Assembly: GCF_958979055.1 (NCBI RefSeq)
Contig: NC_084888.1
Location: 5,226,001-5,290,000 of the forward strand
Direction: 5' to 3'
Length of the DNA: 64,000 bases
Origin: Alnus glutinosa
Taxonomy: Eukaryota > Streptophyta > Magnoliopsida > Fagales > Betulaceae
In this document: positions 45,801-58,482 of the stretch, in pieces
How the letters are laid out: each line of letters begins with the position of its first letter
How positions within the stretch are numbered: the stretch's first letter is position 1
The notes under the pieces: generated by a model
Databases searched by the model: none
Told to the model about the DNA's origin: nothing
Seen by the model: the letters and a program-made list of their open reading frames with translations, nothing else
Program-made: the position numbers and the translations under genes

Positions 45801-48800
45801 TCAGTTACAGTGTAGTAGGGGGAATAGGGTATTACCATTGGAAGGATGCCAGAGTTACTAGTTTGATAGTGCTTAGGTTGCAACCGAGAGTGATAATTTT
45901 CCAAGGTATATTAATTGATTTGCGGGGAATAAAATAAGGGGATGGTGGTGCCTATAAGTCAGGGTGGCGCTTTTGAATTGGAAGTCTTGGTTAAGTAGAA
46001 ATACATGAAGATATCTATTTCTTGCTTTCATGGATCATTGAGCTGGCCAAACTAGATTCGGGCCTTCAACTTGATTCAGATCTAAATTCGTTCAAGCTAT
46101 AGCAGAGTGCCAACTGACCCAATTAAGCATCAGCACAGAGGTTGACTGCTTTGTTCTGAATTGTCAAGTTTGCCCAAGGTATGATAACTGAACTTTTGTA
46201 TCTAACTTATTAAGTCTTCACTAGTTGAATCAAAACTGGCCTGTATTACATGCAACTTACAAGACATAGACATGATGGGCAGAGAGAAATAGAGACAGAA
46301 AGGACTTTCTGCTTTTAATCATTAACAATTTTATCATTTCCCTCATTGAGTCTTTTGTGATACTAATTATCCGCGTAAAGCCCAGGATATGAATTTGACA
46401 TGGTTATATTCATTATGTAGATCACAGGTTGGTCCTGCCTCTGCTTGCATGAAAGTTTTACGCTCTGTAGTTCAAGAGAGCAGTCAATATGGTACTGATA
46501 GAAGTGCTGGGATTTTACTTGTGCAAGCTGATGCTCCCATAATTGTGAGCTCTTGACTGTTACTTTTCTATTAGCTTGTCTGGAAGGAATATGTATTTAT
46601 TTGTTGCTTTAGGTTCCAGGAAATTCGCCAAAGCTCAAAGCTGTAGAGATTGCGGCTGCTTACTCTTCCTTGTCTTTTGGAGTAGGATATTTTGGAAACT
46701 CTATGGCACGGCCCAAGGTATCACAATCTGTTGAATCATAGTATTTCAAACCTCTCTTCATTTTGTATGTTTTTGCTTTTCTTTTAAGTTCTTTTAATTT
46801 CTTTTTGCTAGTTTGCTATCAATTTTGAACCCAAATAGGAAGAAGAAAATTTGCTTGACATCAATCTCTGTGATACGGGATCATAAATCCCTTTTGACTT
46901 TGGACTAGTCGAAGCTGACCTAAAACCATGCAATATGCGAAGAGGCAGTCAAAATGTTTCTTGACCATGAATGGCTTACATTGTGATCATCCAAAAGAGT
47001 TTTACCTTACAAAGATACTAAGAAGATTTTCCTGAGATAGGTTAGAAGGATGTTGTGAGTTCAGATGATTATAGTGGGTTTCGGTAAAATTGAAATAGAA
47101 AAGAGAATAAACAATCACAAGGGGGGGACATAATCACTTACATGGTTTGGCCTTAGGCCTTGGTGTATGGGTAGTCACAAGTAGAAGGTTTCACTATGTT
47201 TAAGTAGTAAGATTACAAAGTGGCTCAAAACTCTTGGAGAGTCCGAACCCTAAATACGCCTAAAGAACTTTCTTTCACTCTTTCTGGTCCAAATAACAAA
47301 TGGCAAGAGAGTTTGTATTTCTCTCAACCCCCCTACCGATGCACACAGAGGGAAGAAGAAAAGGCTATCTGATACTAGAACCGTTTTTTGGATCTATCTC
47401 TAATAATATGACCCTCGGCCTGATTTTCACCCATGTTTTTAGACACCTTCTTTAACTCCATAGAGTTCGAAGTATCTTTAACATCCTCAACAGAGATAGT
47501 ATCCTTGCCAGATCCATACAACTACTGTCAATGAAGTGCTAAAAAGAAAGATGTAGTGGACACGAAAAAATTATTGTCTGATCCTCATCATTAAGTTTAC
47601 AGTCAGTATTTTTCAGATCAAGAATAGTTCTATTAAATTCATCAAGATGGTCTGATACTGGTGAACCTTCTTTCATCTTGGTGTGGTTTTTTCTTCATCT
47701 ACAACGGTTTATGAGAGACTTAGTCATACACTGACTTTACCAAAGCCACAATCCTGCAGCCAACCTCTTCTCTAGATACTCTTTAGAACCCCATATGCTA
47801 GAAACAACTGAATTGCACTACGTGCATCGTTGCATCACTCCAAAAGATGTTATTTTCCCTCATCTGATAGCATTGTCAATAAAGCCTCCTTGCCCTTTAG
47901 TGCTTTGGGTAAAGCTTATCTTCACTTGCCAAAGGCTGAAATAGTTTTTTCCCATCAAACTCCCTAATTCAAATTTCACTGTTGACGGTACATTTGCTGC
48001 GATCATGAAAAAGCTGATTTAATTTTTTTTTCAAAAAAAAAACAACTAAATGCTCTAATTCCTTTCTGTTGTCAGCAATCAGTGGGTTTTGGTAAAATTG
48101 GAATAGCAAATAGAATAAAACAATCAGAAAGAAACAGATTCACATGGTTCAGCCTTAGGCCTATGTTCAGGGGCAGCAATGAGGAGAAAGTTTCACTATA
48201 CAAAAGTGGAAAGATTATAAAGTGGCTCAAAATTCTCATGGAACTCAAACCCCAAATACATCTAAAGATTTCTCACTTTCTCTGATCAATTAACAACTCA
48301 ACCAGAGGATTTATATTGTTCTCAATCCCCTTACCACAGCCCATGCAGAGAGAAGAAGAAAAACCTTTCACTAACAGCTCTTACCAACTCTATTTTATCA
48401 GTTATGTGTAACATGAATGTAGATTTGCAACTCAAGACAAAATCGATGCAAAGTTGGCTCTATATGAATAAAACCCTCTTACCAAAGTCAATTAAGTCAG
48501 CCACACAGCCATGTATCACCAATCAGCTCAAGCCACATGTCGACAGATAGGGTGGTGCCTTCAAAACGCTATGCAGCACATGAGTTAATTTCACTTTCAC
48601 TTACATGAGAGATCCAAATCGACCCTAGCAGCTGGAGCCACAAGTGATTACTATTAAGTTGTGTGGTTTTCTTTTTAAGTTCTGTTAGTTTTCTTTTTTA
48701 AACAAGGACATGGTATTAGGAGAATCAGCAGAAGTCTGGTGTTAAGCAACCTTGTAACTCAAAATGCTGCATCATTTGCCTGCTTATTAAGCTCAGTTGA

Positions 48801-48961
48801 TTTCTGACATAGATATAGAGCCATTCCAAAATCAGAACCTACATTTTCTTCCTAATATTGTCTTTCAGGTTTCAATTCTTAGGAGTACGAAACAACAAAG
48901 CAAAACCGGGATAGACCATTTTGAAGCACGAATTGATCTTATGGGTGAAAAATTGCAGTGA
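39379..48961 (+). CDS. TASP1: Threonine aspartase (taspase-1-like, asparaginase 2 family)
   Basis: Eleven exons: 39379-39522, 39942-39992, 40677-40797, 41019-41103, 41437-41518, 41702-41831, 45131-45255, 45354-45517, 46421-46544, 46613-46717 and 48869-48961; 407 residues, close to the family norm. N-terminal [12 protein letters not shown] and [23 protein letters not shown] and [13 protein letters not shown] are type 2 asparaginase/Ntn-hydrolase motifs. [10 protein letters not shown] carries the predicted autocleavage site Asp221-Thr222, Thr222 becoming the nucleophile. [21 protein letters not shown] follows in the beta subunit. The animal homologue cleaves MLL-type proteins after Asp; the plant substrate is not settled. 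Intron 6 (3.3 kb) contains a 2.5-kb fold-back element and intron 10 a copia fossil. Exon 4 uses the acceptor GACCAG at 41018 because it alone restores the GIRNA frame. Convergent with FOLD, stops 880 bp apart. Confidence 0.93.
41953..44488. mobile_element. 2.5-kb fold-back element, hAT-like, in TASP1 intron 6
   Basis: The left half (41953 to about 43165) and right half (about 43230 to 44488) are inverted copies of each other over more than 1.2 kb. Ends are CAGAGCCAGGGTCGGCTC and, inverted, CAGGGCCAGGACGGGCTC, flanked by the 8-bp words AATACTAT (41945-41952) and AATACCAT (44489-44496), an almost perfect target duplication of hAT length. Each arm holds shorter repeated blocks with GA/CT runs and GGCCTTAATTA words. 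The centre (about 43190) has another CAGGGCCGGTTGGAGCC, like an element end. No transposase frame. Spliced out with the intron, the transcript could fold into a very long hairpin. Confidence 0.85.
47070..48395 (-). mobile_element. Ty1/copia fossil in TASP1 intron 10
   Basis: Two direct repeats of about 300 bp (47076-47376 and 48078-48385; shared words GGCCTTAGGCCT, AAGTGGCTCAAAA, GCAGAGAGAAGAAGAAAA) look like LTRs or LTR parts. Between them, on the minus strand, is sequence similar to the gag region of copia elements, in several pieces (it looks broken by a handful of changes). No polymerase region is seen, so it is a short, internally deleted, inactive copy lying antisense to the gene. Repeat divergence suggests a fairly old insertion. 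Confidence 0.6.
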
Positions 48962-49841
48962 CTGCTGTTCAGTTTCTGGATTATCAGTCATTTTCTTGTC
49001 GTTCAGTGAAGAACAGGGTAACCTCCTCATTCATGTTCAGAATTGAAACTAAAGATCATCCAGCCAATGTTTGGCGGGTAGTGGTATTTCCAAAGATTCC
49101 TTGTTGCTGAAGCTAATGGAAGCTAATGACCGAACGGAATTGAAAGTCAAGAACAGGTGCTACCAACAAGAGGGCCCTAATTAGACTGGCTGCAAAATTT
49201 GATGATGCTTTTCACAAATAATTGGATCAATTGATGGATTAAAGAATTTCATTACAATTTTCACTTTCAACTGAATTTAGAGGCACCTACTTTGAAATGT
49301 TTGTTGGCAAGTCTACAGATGTTAAAATAGTGTCCATTAATATAGGAAATTAAATGTAAGAGGACCGGATTAACTTATTCAACTCTTTTAAGCACTTATG
49401 TTTGAGTTTTAGAGTAAAGCAACAAGTGAGAATTTGGATGCTAGTTGACCAATTTCTCCATCTTGGGTGATCTTGTCTCCATCAAAGAAAAACAAAACGG
49501 AGAAAGAAAGTGAAATGATCATCAACATTCGCCTCACAAAACTCTCACTCAAAATTTAAGCATCCGAAAATAGCATATAACTTTTAGTTGGTTCCAGAGT
49601 CGAACCAATTACAGAAAGATCAAATGTGGCAGACAGTTCCATTCCCTCCTGTTTAAGAGTAGATGATAGCCGCTTTTGCCAATTTTTGCTTCGGATGCAA
49701 TTAATTAACTTAATTACCACGTTTAAGAACTCCCAAGCCTCACAGAAAACCAGTGCTTGCGTGGGGAGGACGCCTTTCAACTTCATCTAGAGACTTGTAT
49801 AGCTCATTTCAAAAATGTGAACCAATGCTGAGGAAGGTTTT
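48962..49841. other. TASP1-FOLD convergent 3' spacer
   Basis: The 3' UTRs of two convergent genes. No extra gene, repeat or element was recognised. The open frames here are short and without domain similarity. Confidence 0.6.
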
Positions 49842-50153
49842 TCACTGGAAGTTGTGGATCCTCTTGGCTGAGATGAGAGTATTTGAGAGAAGCATTGCTA
49901 TTGTCATTGGACCCACTCCACCAGGAACTGGAGTAATAGCTGAAGCAATCTTGCAGGCCTCCTCATAACAGACATCTCCAACCAAACGGTAACCTCGAGG
50001 GCTCTGTGTATCCTGTCAAACGCACACAACATGACCAGCTGAGCAACGTGGAACCTTGAGTTGGGAAAGCAACATCTTCATTCTTTTGAAAACAGTTGAC
50101 ATTTTTCTCTTTTTTCCACAAATTTTTAACCAACCTGTGTTTGTGTTTGTGTG

Positions 50154-50203
<50 letters not shown>

Positions 50204-53200
50204 AGATCTGAGTTCTGCACACCTCAACTGGATTAATCCCAACATCAATAATTACTGCACCAGGCTTTATCCAGCTGCCCCTAACCATATTTGGCTGGCC
50301 CACAGCTGAAATAATAATATCTGCTTGTCTTGTGAGCTCCTCAGGGTTCTTGGTTCTTGAATGGACAATACTGACGGTAGCATCTTCCCTCTAGCAATGT
50401 TTAGAACACCCAGTTAATCATTTGAATGGAACAGAAATGAATCGCAGATAAACCTATTAATCTATTTATCAAATAATAATGCTTGGAAGAATGAAGTCTG
50501 ACTTGTAGCAATAGAGCAGCTGGCATTCCAACAATATTGCTCCGGCCAATTACAACTGCCCTCTTGCCTTTGATACCAATGCCATATCTGTGCAACAATT
50601 CTATGCATCCCTTTGGCGTGCATGGAACAAACAAGGGTTCCCTACCCCGCATGGCTAGACGGCCAATGTTCAGCGGGTGAAATCCATCCACATCTTTCTC
50701 AAGGCTAACAGCATTTAAGATGTTCTGCTCATTCATATGCTGGTACAAATTCCAAGAAGACAAAAAAAAAATCAGTTTCTTCATGAATCACCGGCAGAAA
50801 TAATTTTGAGGGTTTATATAATTTTATTTTAATGAATAATAATAATATTATTGAAAGAAAAGGGCAAAGCTCTTGTACACGAAAAGCATACAAGAGAGCC
50901 GCCAAATACCCTAAAGACTACTATTACGATCTGAAAACCAAATCAAATCTACCAGATTCTCTGAGTCAAAATTATGAACATTTACAATAACCCAATCCAA
51001 AAGAGATCTAAGAAAAGAGAATTTTTGAACGTTCATATACATTATAAGTACTTACCAGAAAAAGGCTATAAACTATATACAAATCTGTGTGTTTAATATT
51101 TGGTATATTCTATAACATCAAAGTTATAACGTTAAAGTGCAGTTAGAGATCCAAGGAAAGCTGCATCTTCACAATGTTTTATATACTATTTTCTCAACAA
51201 ATCAATCACTGTGAATGGGCCACAATATGCACAGAAGTTCAAAAATGCCCTGATATATAAATCTAGTATCATAGCAAAAACTTTATATAGACATGTACAT
51301 GATGAGATCCATATATACATGTAAAAAAAAAAAAAAGCTAATAACCTTGAAAACTGTATATAGAGCATACAAATATGCAGATAACCAACAGAATCATTTC
51401 TACATCAACTGGAATAATGACATCAATCTCCATATACACGATGTGACATAAAACACATTTTTCTCCAAATATGAGACTTAACTCGACTAATCCTTTATCC
51501 CAACTAATTGGTGTCAGCTATATAGAAAAGAATTGCTGATGAAAGCAATAGACATTAGCATGCGTTTATAGAGCCTACGAGGCATGAAAAATATTGGTAA
51601 AGACCGCAGGATAAGAGAACTTTAAAATTTATAAAGAAAACATGACTTTCTTTTACAGTATAAAACATACTCCTATTTACTTTTGCATTGTAACACGATT
51701 TCACCAAAGGAAATAAGAAGTTCAAATTTAGAAGCGTACAGAAGGCAGAGGTAACTGAACAAGGATCCCATGAACTGAAGGATCATCATTGAAGTCTGAG
51801 ATAAACTTGAGAACTTCTTGCTCTGTGGAATCCTCGGGCAAACGCACCTCAAAAGAATTAATCCCCACTGAGTCGCAAGCTTTTTTCTTGTTGCGTACAT
51901 AAGTTGCAGAGTCCTTCCTATCCCCAACAAGAATAACCGCTAATCCAGGAATAACACCTATTGCATCCTTCATTCTACATACTTCAGCAGTTGTCTCATC
52001 TCTAATTTGCTTTGCAACTGATTTTCCATCAATCACTTTAGCAGATGCCTCAGTAGCCATTGATGCTGTACAAATAATCAATTATAATTACACAAGCAAG
52101 AGACTTTTTTATTTATAAGTAATTACTCAAGCAAGAGACTTGAAAGGCCAACAAATAAATTAAAGAGATTACAGCATGTTCACTGGGCAAACACAACTAA
52201 CTGCACTGATCAATAGGCAACACTAAACACAGTAAAACCACTGTCGACGTACCTGGATGTGAATTCCAGATAATAGGTACTAATTAGTATATGCAACTAA
52301 ACAGTGAGCACTACCCAAATATCAGTTTCTTCACAATCTCATAATAAGTTGTTCCAAGGCCTTGACACCCCAAAACAACGCTGTTGATTGATCGGGTGGA
52401 ATATCAGGTGAAGTGCCATTTACGAGGCCCATTCTTGTCCTAAGACAACGGACACTACAGATCCACTCCATCCATAAAGCCAAACCATTTTTCCAGGAAA
52501 AATAATCAAGTATCAGCGCATATGTAAAACCCAAGCCGCACTCCATCAGTTTCATCCCTATTCTCTTAACAAGAAATTCAATACAACAACAGTGGTTCCA
52601 ACAAAAAGGCAATTTGAATACATAATTTATGGACAAATCGTCATGAACCATCTTCACAGAGTATTCGACTTCGACTTCACATTTGCTACAACAGTGCAGT
52701 CAGTTAGCTGGGTAGCCATTCAGAATAAAAGGTGCAAAGCAAAAACATGGTATTCCCTAATTTCTCCTTCAGCATACACATTCTAATCACGTGTTGAGAT
52801 TCATTAACACCGAAAGACAATAATGTTGACAAAGACAGTAATTTCAGAAACCAGAACCGTGATTCATTGCACATATTCGACAAAATGCCCGAAAGAATAG
52901 AAACAGAAACGGACAAAATAGTTCAGTGTTAAGGGAATATATATATATATATAAGAAAAGTTCTGATTTTTCTCTGGTTTCCGACATTTTAAATTGTATC
53001 TCATTATCTTTCGGTTTCATACACCTCAGTCTGAAAATTCATTTTTGAATTTTCCATATATAAGAAAAGTTCTAATTTTTCTCTGGTTTTGACATTTTCT
53101 GAGCAACCAAACAGAAACGAAAGAGAAAGGATTAAGGAAGGGAAGACAAGGGGACTCGTACCGGCGAGGACTGGAGATGGTGAGGTAGAGGAGTGAAGAG

Positions 53201-53357
53201 TGAGGGTTCTCGTGCTCGGAGAGCAGCGGCTAGGGGGTCCCACATGGAGAGGTCCTACTGCTAACCGGCGAAGATAAACGACGCCGTGTTGGCGGCTCAT
53301 GGGGAGGAGCCGGGCCGTCGTGGAGGACGAACAGTGGCTGAATATCGTCGAAACCAT
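49842..53357 (-). CDS. FOLD: Methylenetetrahydrofolate dehydrogenase/cyclohydrolase (FolD), plastid type
   Basis: Five exons on the minus strand: 53357-53162, 52065-51740, 50739-50503, 50390-50223 and 50012-49842; 365 residues. Exon 1 (about 65 residues, Ser/Thr/Arg-rich, few acidic residues) looks like a chloroplast transit peptide, and the mature part begins near [13 protein letters not shown]. FolD landmarks: YVRNKKKAC with Tyr121/Lys125 (the catalytic YxxxK of the cyclohydrolase), VQLPLPSH (exon 2/3 junction), [35 protein letters not shown] (NADP-binding Rossmann loop), DVGINPVE and [13 protein letters not shown]. It oxidises 5,10-methylene-THF to 5,10-methenyl-THF and hydrolyses that to 10-formyl-THF in one-carbon metabolism. 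Length and transit peptide fit Arabidopsis FOLD3/FOLD4. The internal MATEASAKV could serve as an alternative start for a cytosolic form. Confidence 0.94.
50156..50197. repeat. (GA)n microsatellite in FOLD intron 4
   Basis: About 21 GA units on the plus strand, i.e. a CT polypyrimidine run on the sense strand, 26 nt after the FOLD exon 4 donor. Confidence 0.9.
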
Positions 53358-54609
53358 TTGATAACAAATATCTTCTCTCCTTAGAGGACGGATTCGGATC
53401 CCCTCAGAAATCTAAAGTTAATCAGATTTTTTCTGGCGTGAAGAAAGAAGAAGCTTTCATGGTGTGAGGAGGTAGAATATTGGGCAAGAAGAAAGAGTTT
53501 TTGTTTTTGGAAGGCAAAACGAAAAGAGAAATGCTAAGGAAATGCTAGATTCTACGCGATAATTATTAATTATAGACGTCGTACTTATATTTTGCTTGTT
53601 TAAGGAATGCTATAGATGTTCCTAGTGTCATGCGAAGGTTTTTTTTCTTTTTTTTTTTTATGTTGACATAATATTTTTTATTTTTTAATAAAAATATGAG
53701 AAATAAATTAAGTTGTACTTTTTTTTTATTAAAAATAAAGAGTAATTCTATGAGTATATTAAATATCAATCAAGTGTCCAGTAACTTTTAAAATCACTAT
53801 TGGCCGTATGATTAATCAAATGATGATTTTGATCAAATGATAATTTAAAAGCCATCTCATTTTTTTATGGACACTTAATGTACTCAAAATTACTCAAAAA
53901 TATATCATGTCAGCATAAAAAGAATCCAGAAGAATATTAGAACAAGCTCTAGCATTTTTCTGTTTTTAAATGTGGCTTTTAAAATTAAACTTGTAATTCA
54001 TCATTATTAAATTATAATTTTAAAAATTACATGAGAGACAAAATATATATATATATATATGAATATGATGTATAGAATTATTCATTGTATATCCTTTTTC
54101 TCTTGGTGTCCAATCCATCCATCTTACATATATCTCTTTAAGTTATTATTTTTTTTTATTTTTTATTTTATTTTATTTGTTTAAAAATAAAAACAAACAA
54201 AAATACTTATATCATCCTAGATAAGCGGTAGAAGTAATAAAAGTTTGAAAGTTTACTCTCTGCTCTCTCTTTGTTCTTCTCGCCGGAAAATTTACTATCG
54301 TTACAGTTGCAATGACAGTTGGGCTGTAAATCCCTCTAGCGCCAAACAACCAAAGTATTGAAAGAAACAATTTAGTCCATGATTGTTGCAATGGTTTGAC
54401 TTAAATACTAGAGACTAGAGAGTCTCTTTTTCAAGATTCTCAAAGAATTTCTCTTTCTCACTCCCTATTTCCCACTTGTACCACCCATCTCGGATGATTT
54501 GAGTATTTTTGTTTTTTTTTTTGTTTTTTTTTTTTTTTAAAAAAAAAAAAACAAATAAAATAATAAGTTAAGGGAATAACTTCAATCTGACAATTGCAAA
54601 AACCTATTT
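53358..54609. other. Intergenic region upstream of FOLD
   Basis: The FOLD promoter and 5' UTR lie at its left end. A fold-back MITE sits at about 53739-53896 (GAGTAATTCTATGAGTA..AAGTGTCC mirrored by GGACACTTAATGTACTC..ATTACTC). AT-rich tracts, an AT repeat at 54045-54060 and a T/A tract at 54510-54550 fill the rest. No gene seen. Confidence 0.55.
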
Positions 54610-55388
54610 GGTTTTTACCCTCCAATAAGAGATTGACACGTCAACATTAAACAAGAAAAGTAAACATTAACAAAACTTAGCAAAACACTGGATCTAAACC
54701 CTTCATTTCACTCTTTTAGTCTTAAAAAAAAACCTATACTAACCCAGACGACGCCACCACCGCCGCTACTGCCCCACGCTAGAATTGGGGGTGGTTGCCA
54801 CCCGACTGTGCGGCCGCCCCGAGACCCGGGGTAGCCACGCAGCCACCCCTGGGGTCTAGGGGTGGCTATCGGGCCACCCCTAGATGGATTTAAGGTTGGC
54901 CCGATGGCCACCCCTAAACCCCAAGGGTGGCAATGCGGCCACCCCCGATCTCTTGAAAGTGGCTGTGCAGCTACCCCCATTGGGCTGGGGTGGTGTTTAT
55001 TTTATTTCTTTATTTATTTTTGTTTCCAGTGACGTCTAAAGTTGGTGAAGCCGTCGAGTATTAAGTTCCCGGCGGTTGTTGTGGACTTTTTCGGCGGATT
55101 TTGAGTTTTCATTTATTTTCCTACAATTTTTTGAGTGATGCTAAAGGATAGTGCCACAGAGAGAGAGAGAGAGGGGTTGAACTTACCGGTGAATGAGCGG
55201 CGGAACTAGTGGCGGTGTCCGGCGTGGAGCAGTGGCGGCGACGGCAGCATTTGGGGTGGGCGGTGGTTGGGAGGTTTTTTTTTTCAATCTAAAAAAGTAA
55301 AAAAATGGATTAGATTCAGTGTTTTGCAAACAATTGTTTTTCTTGTTATAAGCTGATGTGTCAATCTCTTATTGATGGATATAAAACC
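54610..55388. mobile_element. TIR element with GC-rich cargo (~780 bp)
   Basis: Inverted ends of about 130 bp share AATAAGAGATTGACAC, AACAAGAAAA and GCAAAACACTG..TCTAA with the reverse complement of 55260-55388. Inside are tandem GGGGTGGCN/GCCACCCC units (54780-54985) and a GC-rich stretch (55020-55265) with GGCGGTTG, GGCGGAAC and GGCGGCGACGGCAGC words that looks like captured gene sequence. No transposase. It could be a small Pack-type non-autonomous element. Confidence 0.65.
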
Positions 55389-55779
55389 ACTGTTTTCTGC
55401 CCTAACCGGACATAATGGGCTCTTATAAATTAAAGAGATCCACATAAGATGAGTTGGACAGTAAGAATGTAGGAGTGTACAACCTAACATTTCTGAAAAG
55501 AAAATTATTTGCTTCAGTAACTTTGAAACAACTAGCATGTTGAAAAAAACAATTACTTCCCCGGTGAAACAAAAACTGTTGCATTTGTTTCAGCCGTTAG
55601 ATGTAATGGACGACTCAGATTCAAAAATCTGAGAGAATCCAAATTTTGCCGTAGGCTGTCAGCCCACGTGTAGAGTGTGTACAAGTATTAAAAATTTAAA
55701 AGAAGATAAAAGAGTTAACAGTAATTAAATGGCATAGAGAAGTGGGAAAATGAGTTGCCACATCGATAAGTAAAGATTT

Positions 55780-55990
55780 CGGTGTTGCTAATGTGGTTCT
55801 TGGTATTAGAATTATTAGAAATAATGAAGGTTTAATTCTTATTAATCACAATATGTTGAAAAAGTTTTTGAATGGTTTAATCAATTTGATTATAAATTTG
55901 TGATTACAACTTTTGATGCTAGCACGAAACTGTATCTTAATATAAACCAATTATTGATTGTTTAATGTATGCAATGACATGCAGAGGAAT
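55780..55990 (+). mobile_element. Ty1/copia reverse-transcriptase fragment (fossil)
   Basis: A short stretch resembles the part of copia polymerase around the LGI-IIRNNEG motif and the following segment. It lacks LTRs and all other domains and looks broken in more than one place. An old truncated fragment. Confidence 0.6.
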
Positions 55991-56824
55991 CTCAACGTCG
56001 TGTCAGATTGTCATGTGCGTCTGTAGAATTCTTCATAGGATTTTCAGTTTCTTTCGAACACAGCTCACTTTTGCAAAGTGGGTTTGAGTTTATTGAACTA
56101 TGGAATGGGGTTGAGCTCTATAGAAAAGAAAGCAGCATGCCGTTTGTTAATGCGAAACAAAAACGACGGGTTTAATTGAGTCAAGCCACCTGAGCCATTT
56201 GGACTGGGGTTGCTGTTCTCCTTCTCCTCTGCCCAAGTGATCAACTGGGACTCTGGGAGACACCGACACACCGTTTTTGTGTCCCGAGATCAAACGACAC
56301 CTGGATCAGGCCGTTGAGGCACAGCATTTGTGCCATCATTTTCCCAAGTTAATTTGCAAGAGAGGTTCTCCGGTTTGTAAAAACAGGATTTCCTTCTGAG
56401 AGAGAGAGAGAGAGAGAGAGCAACGTGGTTCTGTATTTGGCGGCGAAATGAATGGTATCCGATTCCACGTTTTAGCACCTTTAGCAGGGCCTTCTTAGTT
56501 CTTGGAAAGGAAACAGACTATGATGATCATATAGAAGCGAACAACATCATCGGAAACAACTATAAAGGTAAAGCTGTCCGTTTAAAACGACAACTTCACT
56601 AACACGGTTGGGCAAAATTTATCCAACATGTGCAAACAAACAAAAAAAATAAAATAAAAATGGAGGAATGATCAATGATCAATGCAAAGTACGTGTCCAT
56701 GTGATTGCCTCTAGTTTTTGCTATTTTTTTTTTTTTTTCCAGTATCTGTACAAGTTATACCAACAAAATATGTATTCCACCACAAAGTTCTTCATGTTGT
56801 CTTTTGTCTTTTTTCACTTTGATT
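55991..56824. other. Intergenic and KEA 3' UTR
   Basis: A GA repeat at 56399-56420 is the only distinct feature. The last few hundred bases before 56825 should be the KEA 3' UTR (minus strand). No other gene is supported. Confidence 0.5.
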
Positions 56825-58419
56825 TTATATTGCCAGCGTACCTTCACTGACTTGGTTCTCGTCTGAAAGATCCAAGGATTGGATTTTGGGTTTAGCGACC
56901 CGAGAAAATCCATAACCAAGAGAACTTCCGCTTGTTTGACATAGCTGCACAAATAAACCATATACTGTAAATACACCCAATCCGATTTCAGTTTCATACG
57001 TGGCAAACAAGTACCATGGTTTCTGGATTTCCTAGTCAAATAGCTTCTTATTGTATTTATATTTGGGAGAATTAATTACCTCAGTCAGCTCTGACAGATG
57101 TCGTGACCTGAATTCGTTGATGGTCGCTGCAATTTCTGACATCGGCAGTTTTGCCTGAATGGAACAACAAGAGCTAAGATGAAAGTACAAATATATAGTA
57201 TGTCATTGTTTTTGTAATTCTACCCTTTTGTCTTTAGGGCTGAAAGGACATCTTTTTCTCCTCCCTTCCATATGTCGAGTTACAGTTTGTTCTTTCCCTT
57301 TTTCCATTTTTTTTTTAAAAAAAAAAGATCTTCATATGAGATGCATAAGCTACCCTTCTATGTATCATAAAACAGGGATATTTATCCTTAAACCAATCAA
57401 CTCAGAATTTGATCAATATGCTGGTTTATCATAATGTCAAAATTAGTGAGAAAACCAAGTGTAACCGCTCCTTAATATGATGACACAATGTATGCACAAA
57501 CGAGGGAATGAATCACACCTCTTCCCCCTCAATTATCAAATATGCAACTCCATTAATTGCACACAACACTACATCCCACCAATTAATCACACACTGCATG
57601 CCATCACTCAACAATACAAAGAACATGTCAAAGCACCCAAAAAAGAAGAAGCTACTGTTGCAGTAACTTGTTATATGGGGCGATCAAGTTATTTACCTGA
57701 GCAAGAACAGCAGCTGCTAACTGTAGACTTGGTTCCAACGTCTCTGGGACGACCTGTAAGTTTTCTCACAGTGTGAGCCAGATAGAATCAGGAAAGATGA
57801 AATCTAGAATAATTTTTATACCCTTTTTCTACTTAATTTATTGATAAATAATGTGTACAAGACAACTTACTGCTGTAGCCCCTGCCTTTTCCAAATTTAG
57901 GCCATGATCAACATCATGAGCACGGACAAAGGTCTTCACGTTGGGGAAATACTTGCTCAGAGCCCAAACGGTTCTATAATTTGCACCAGGGGTATCAAGG
58001 GCTATTGCCGCTGCACATGCTCTTTCAGCACCAACTTTGTGAAGGACCTAGTCATCCAGTATAAAGCAAGTCAAATAATGAACCTGCACGTAAGCATATT
58101 TTCATACAGTTTGCCCCACCTCTCGACTGCCAGCATCTCCAAAATACACAGGAAGGTCCAGGGCACGTCCAACTGCCACTCTATCACTGAAGACAACAGA
58201 GAACCGAGTTAAAAATTAAATTTAACTTTTTGCTTCACCTTTCAAAGTTGCATTCAGTCAAAGGTTTTACAGAGATGTCCATAGAAGAGGATATAAAAAG
58301 TGCAATCTGAAGAAAAAAGAGCATTTCATCGTTCGTCAGTCCTAGTTATTTGCTTCAGCAATATTTTTATTTGACACCAACTTGTTATAACATTTCATTT
58401 GGCTAAAAGAGATCTCAAG

Positions 58420-58482
<63 letters not shown>

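Noticed and set aside
54708-54980. Minus-strand frame of 90 codons rich in Gly, Pro and Trp
   Set aside because: It is a translation of the tandem GGGGTGGC units of a transposon core.
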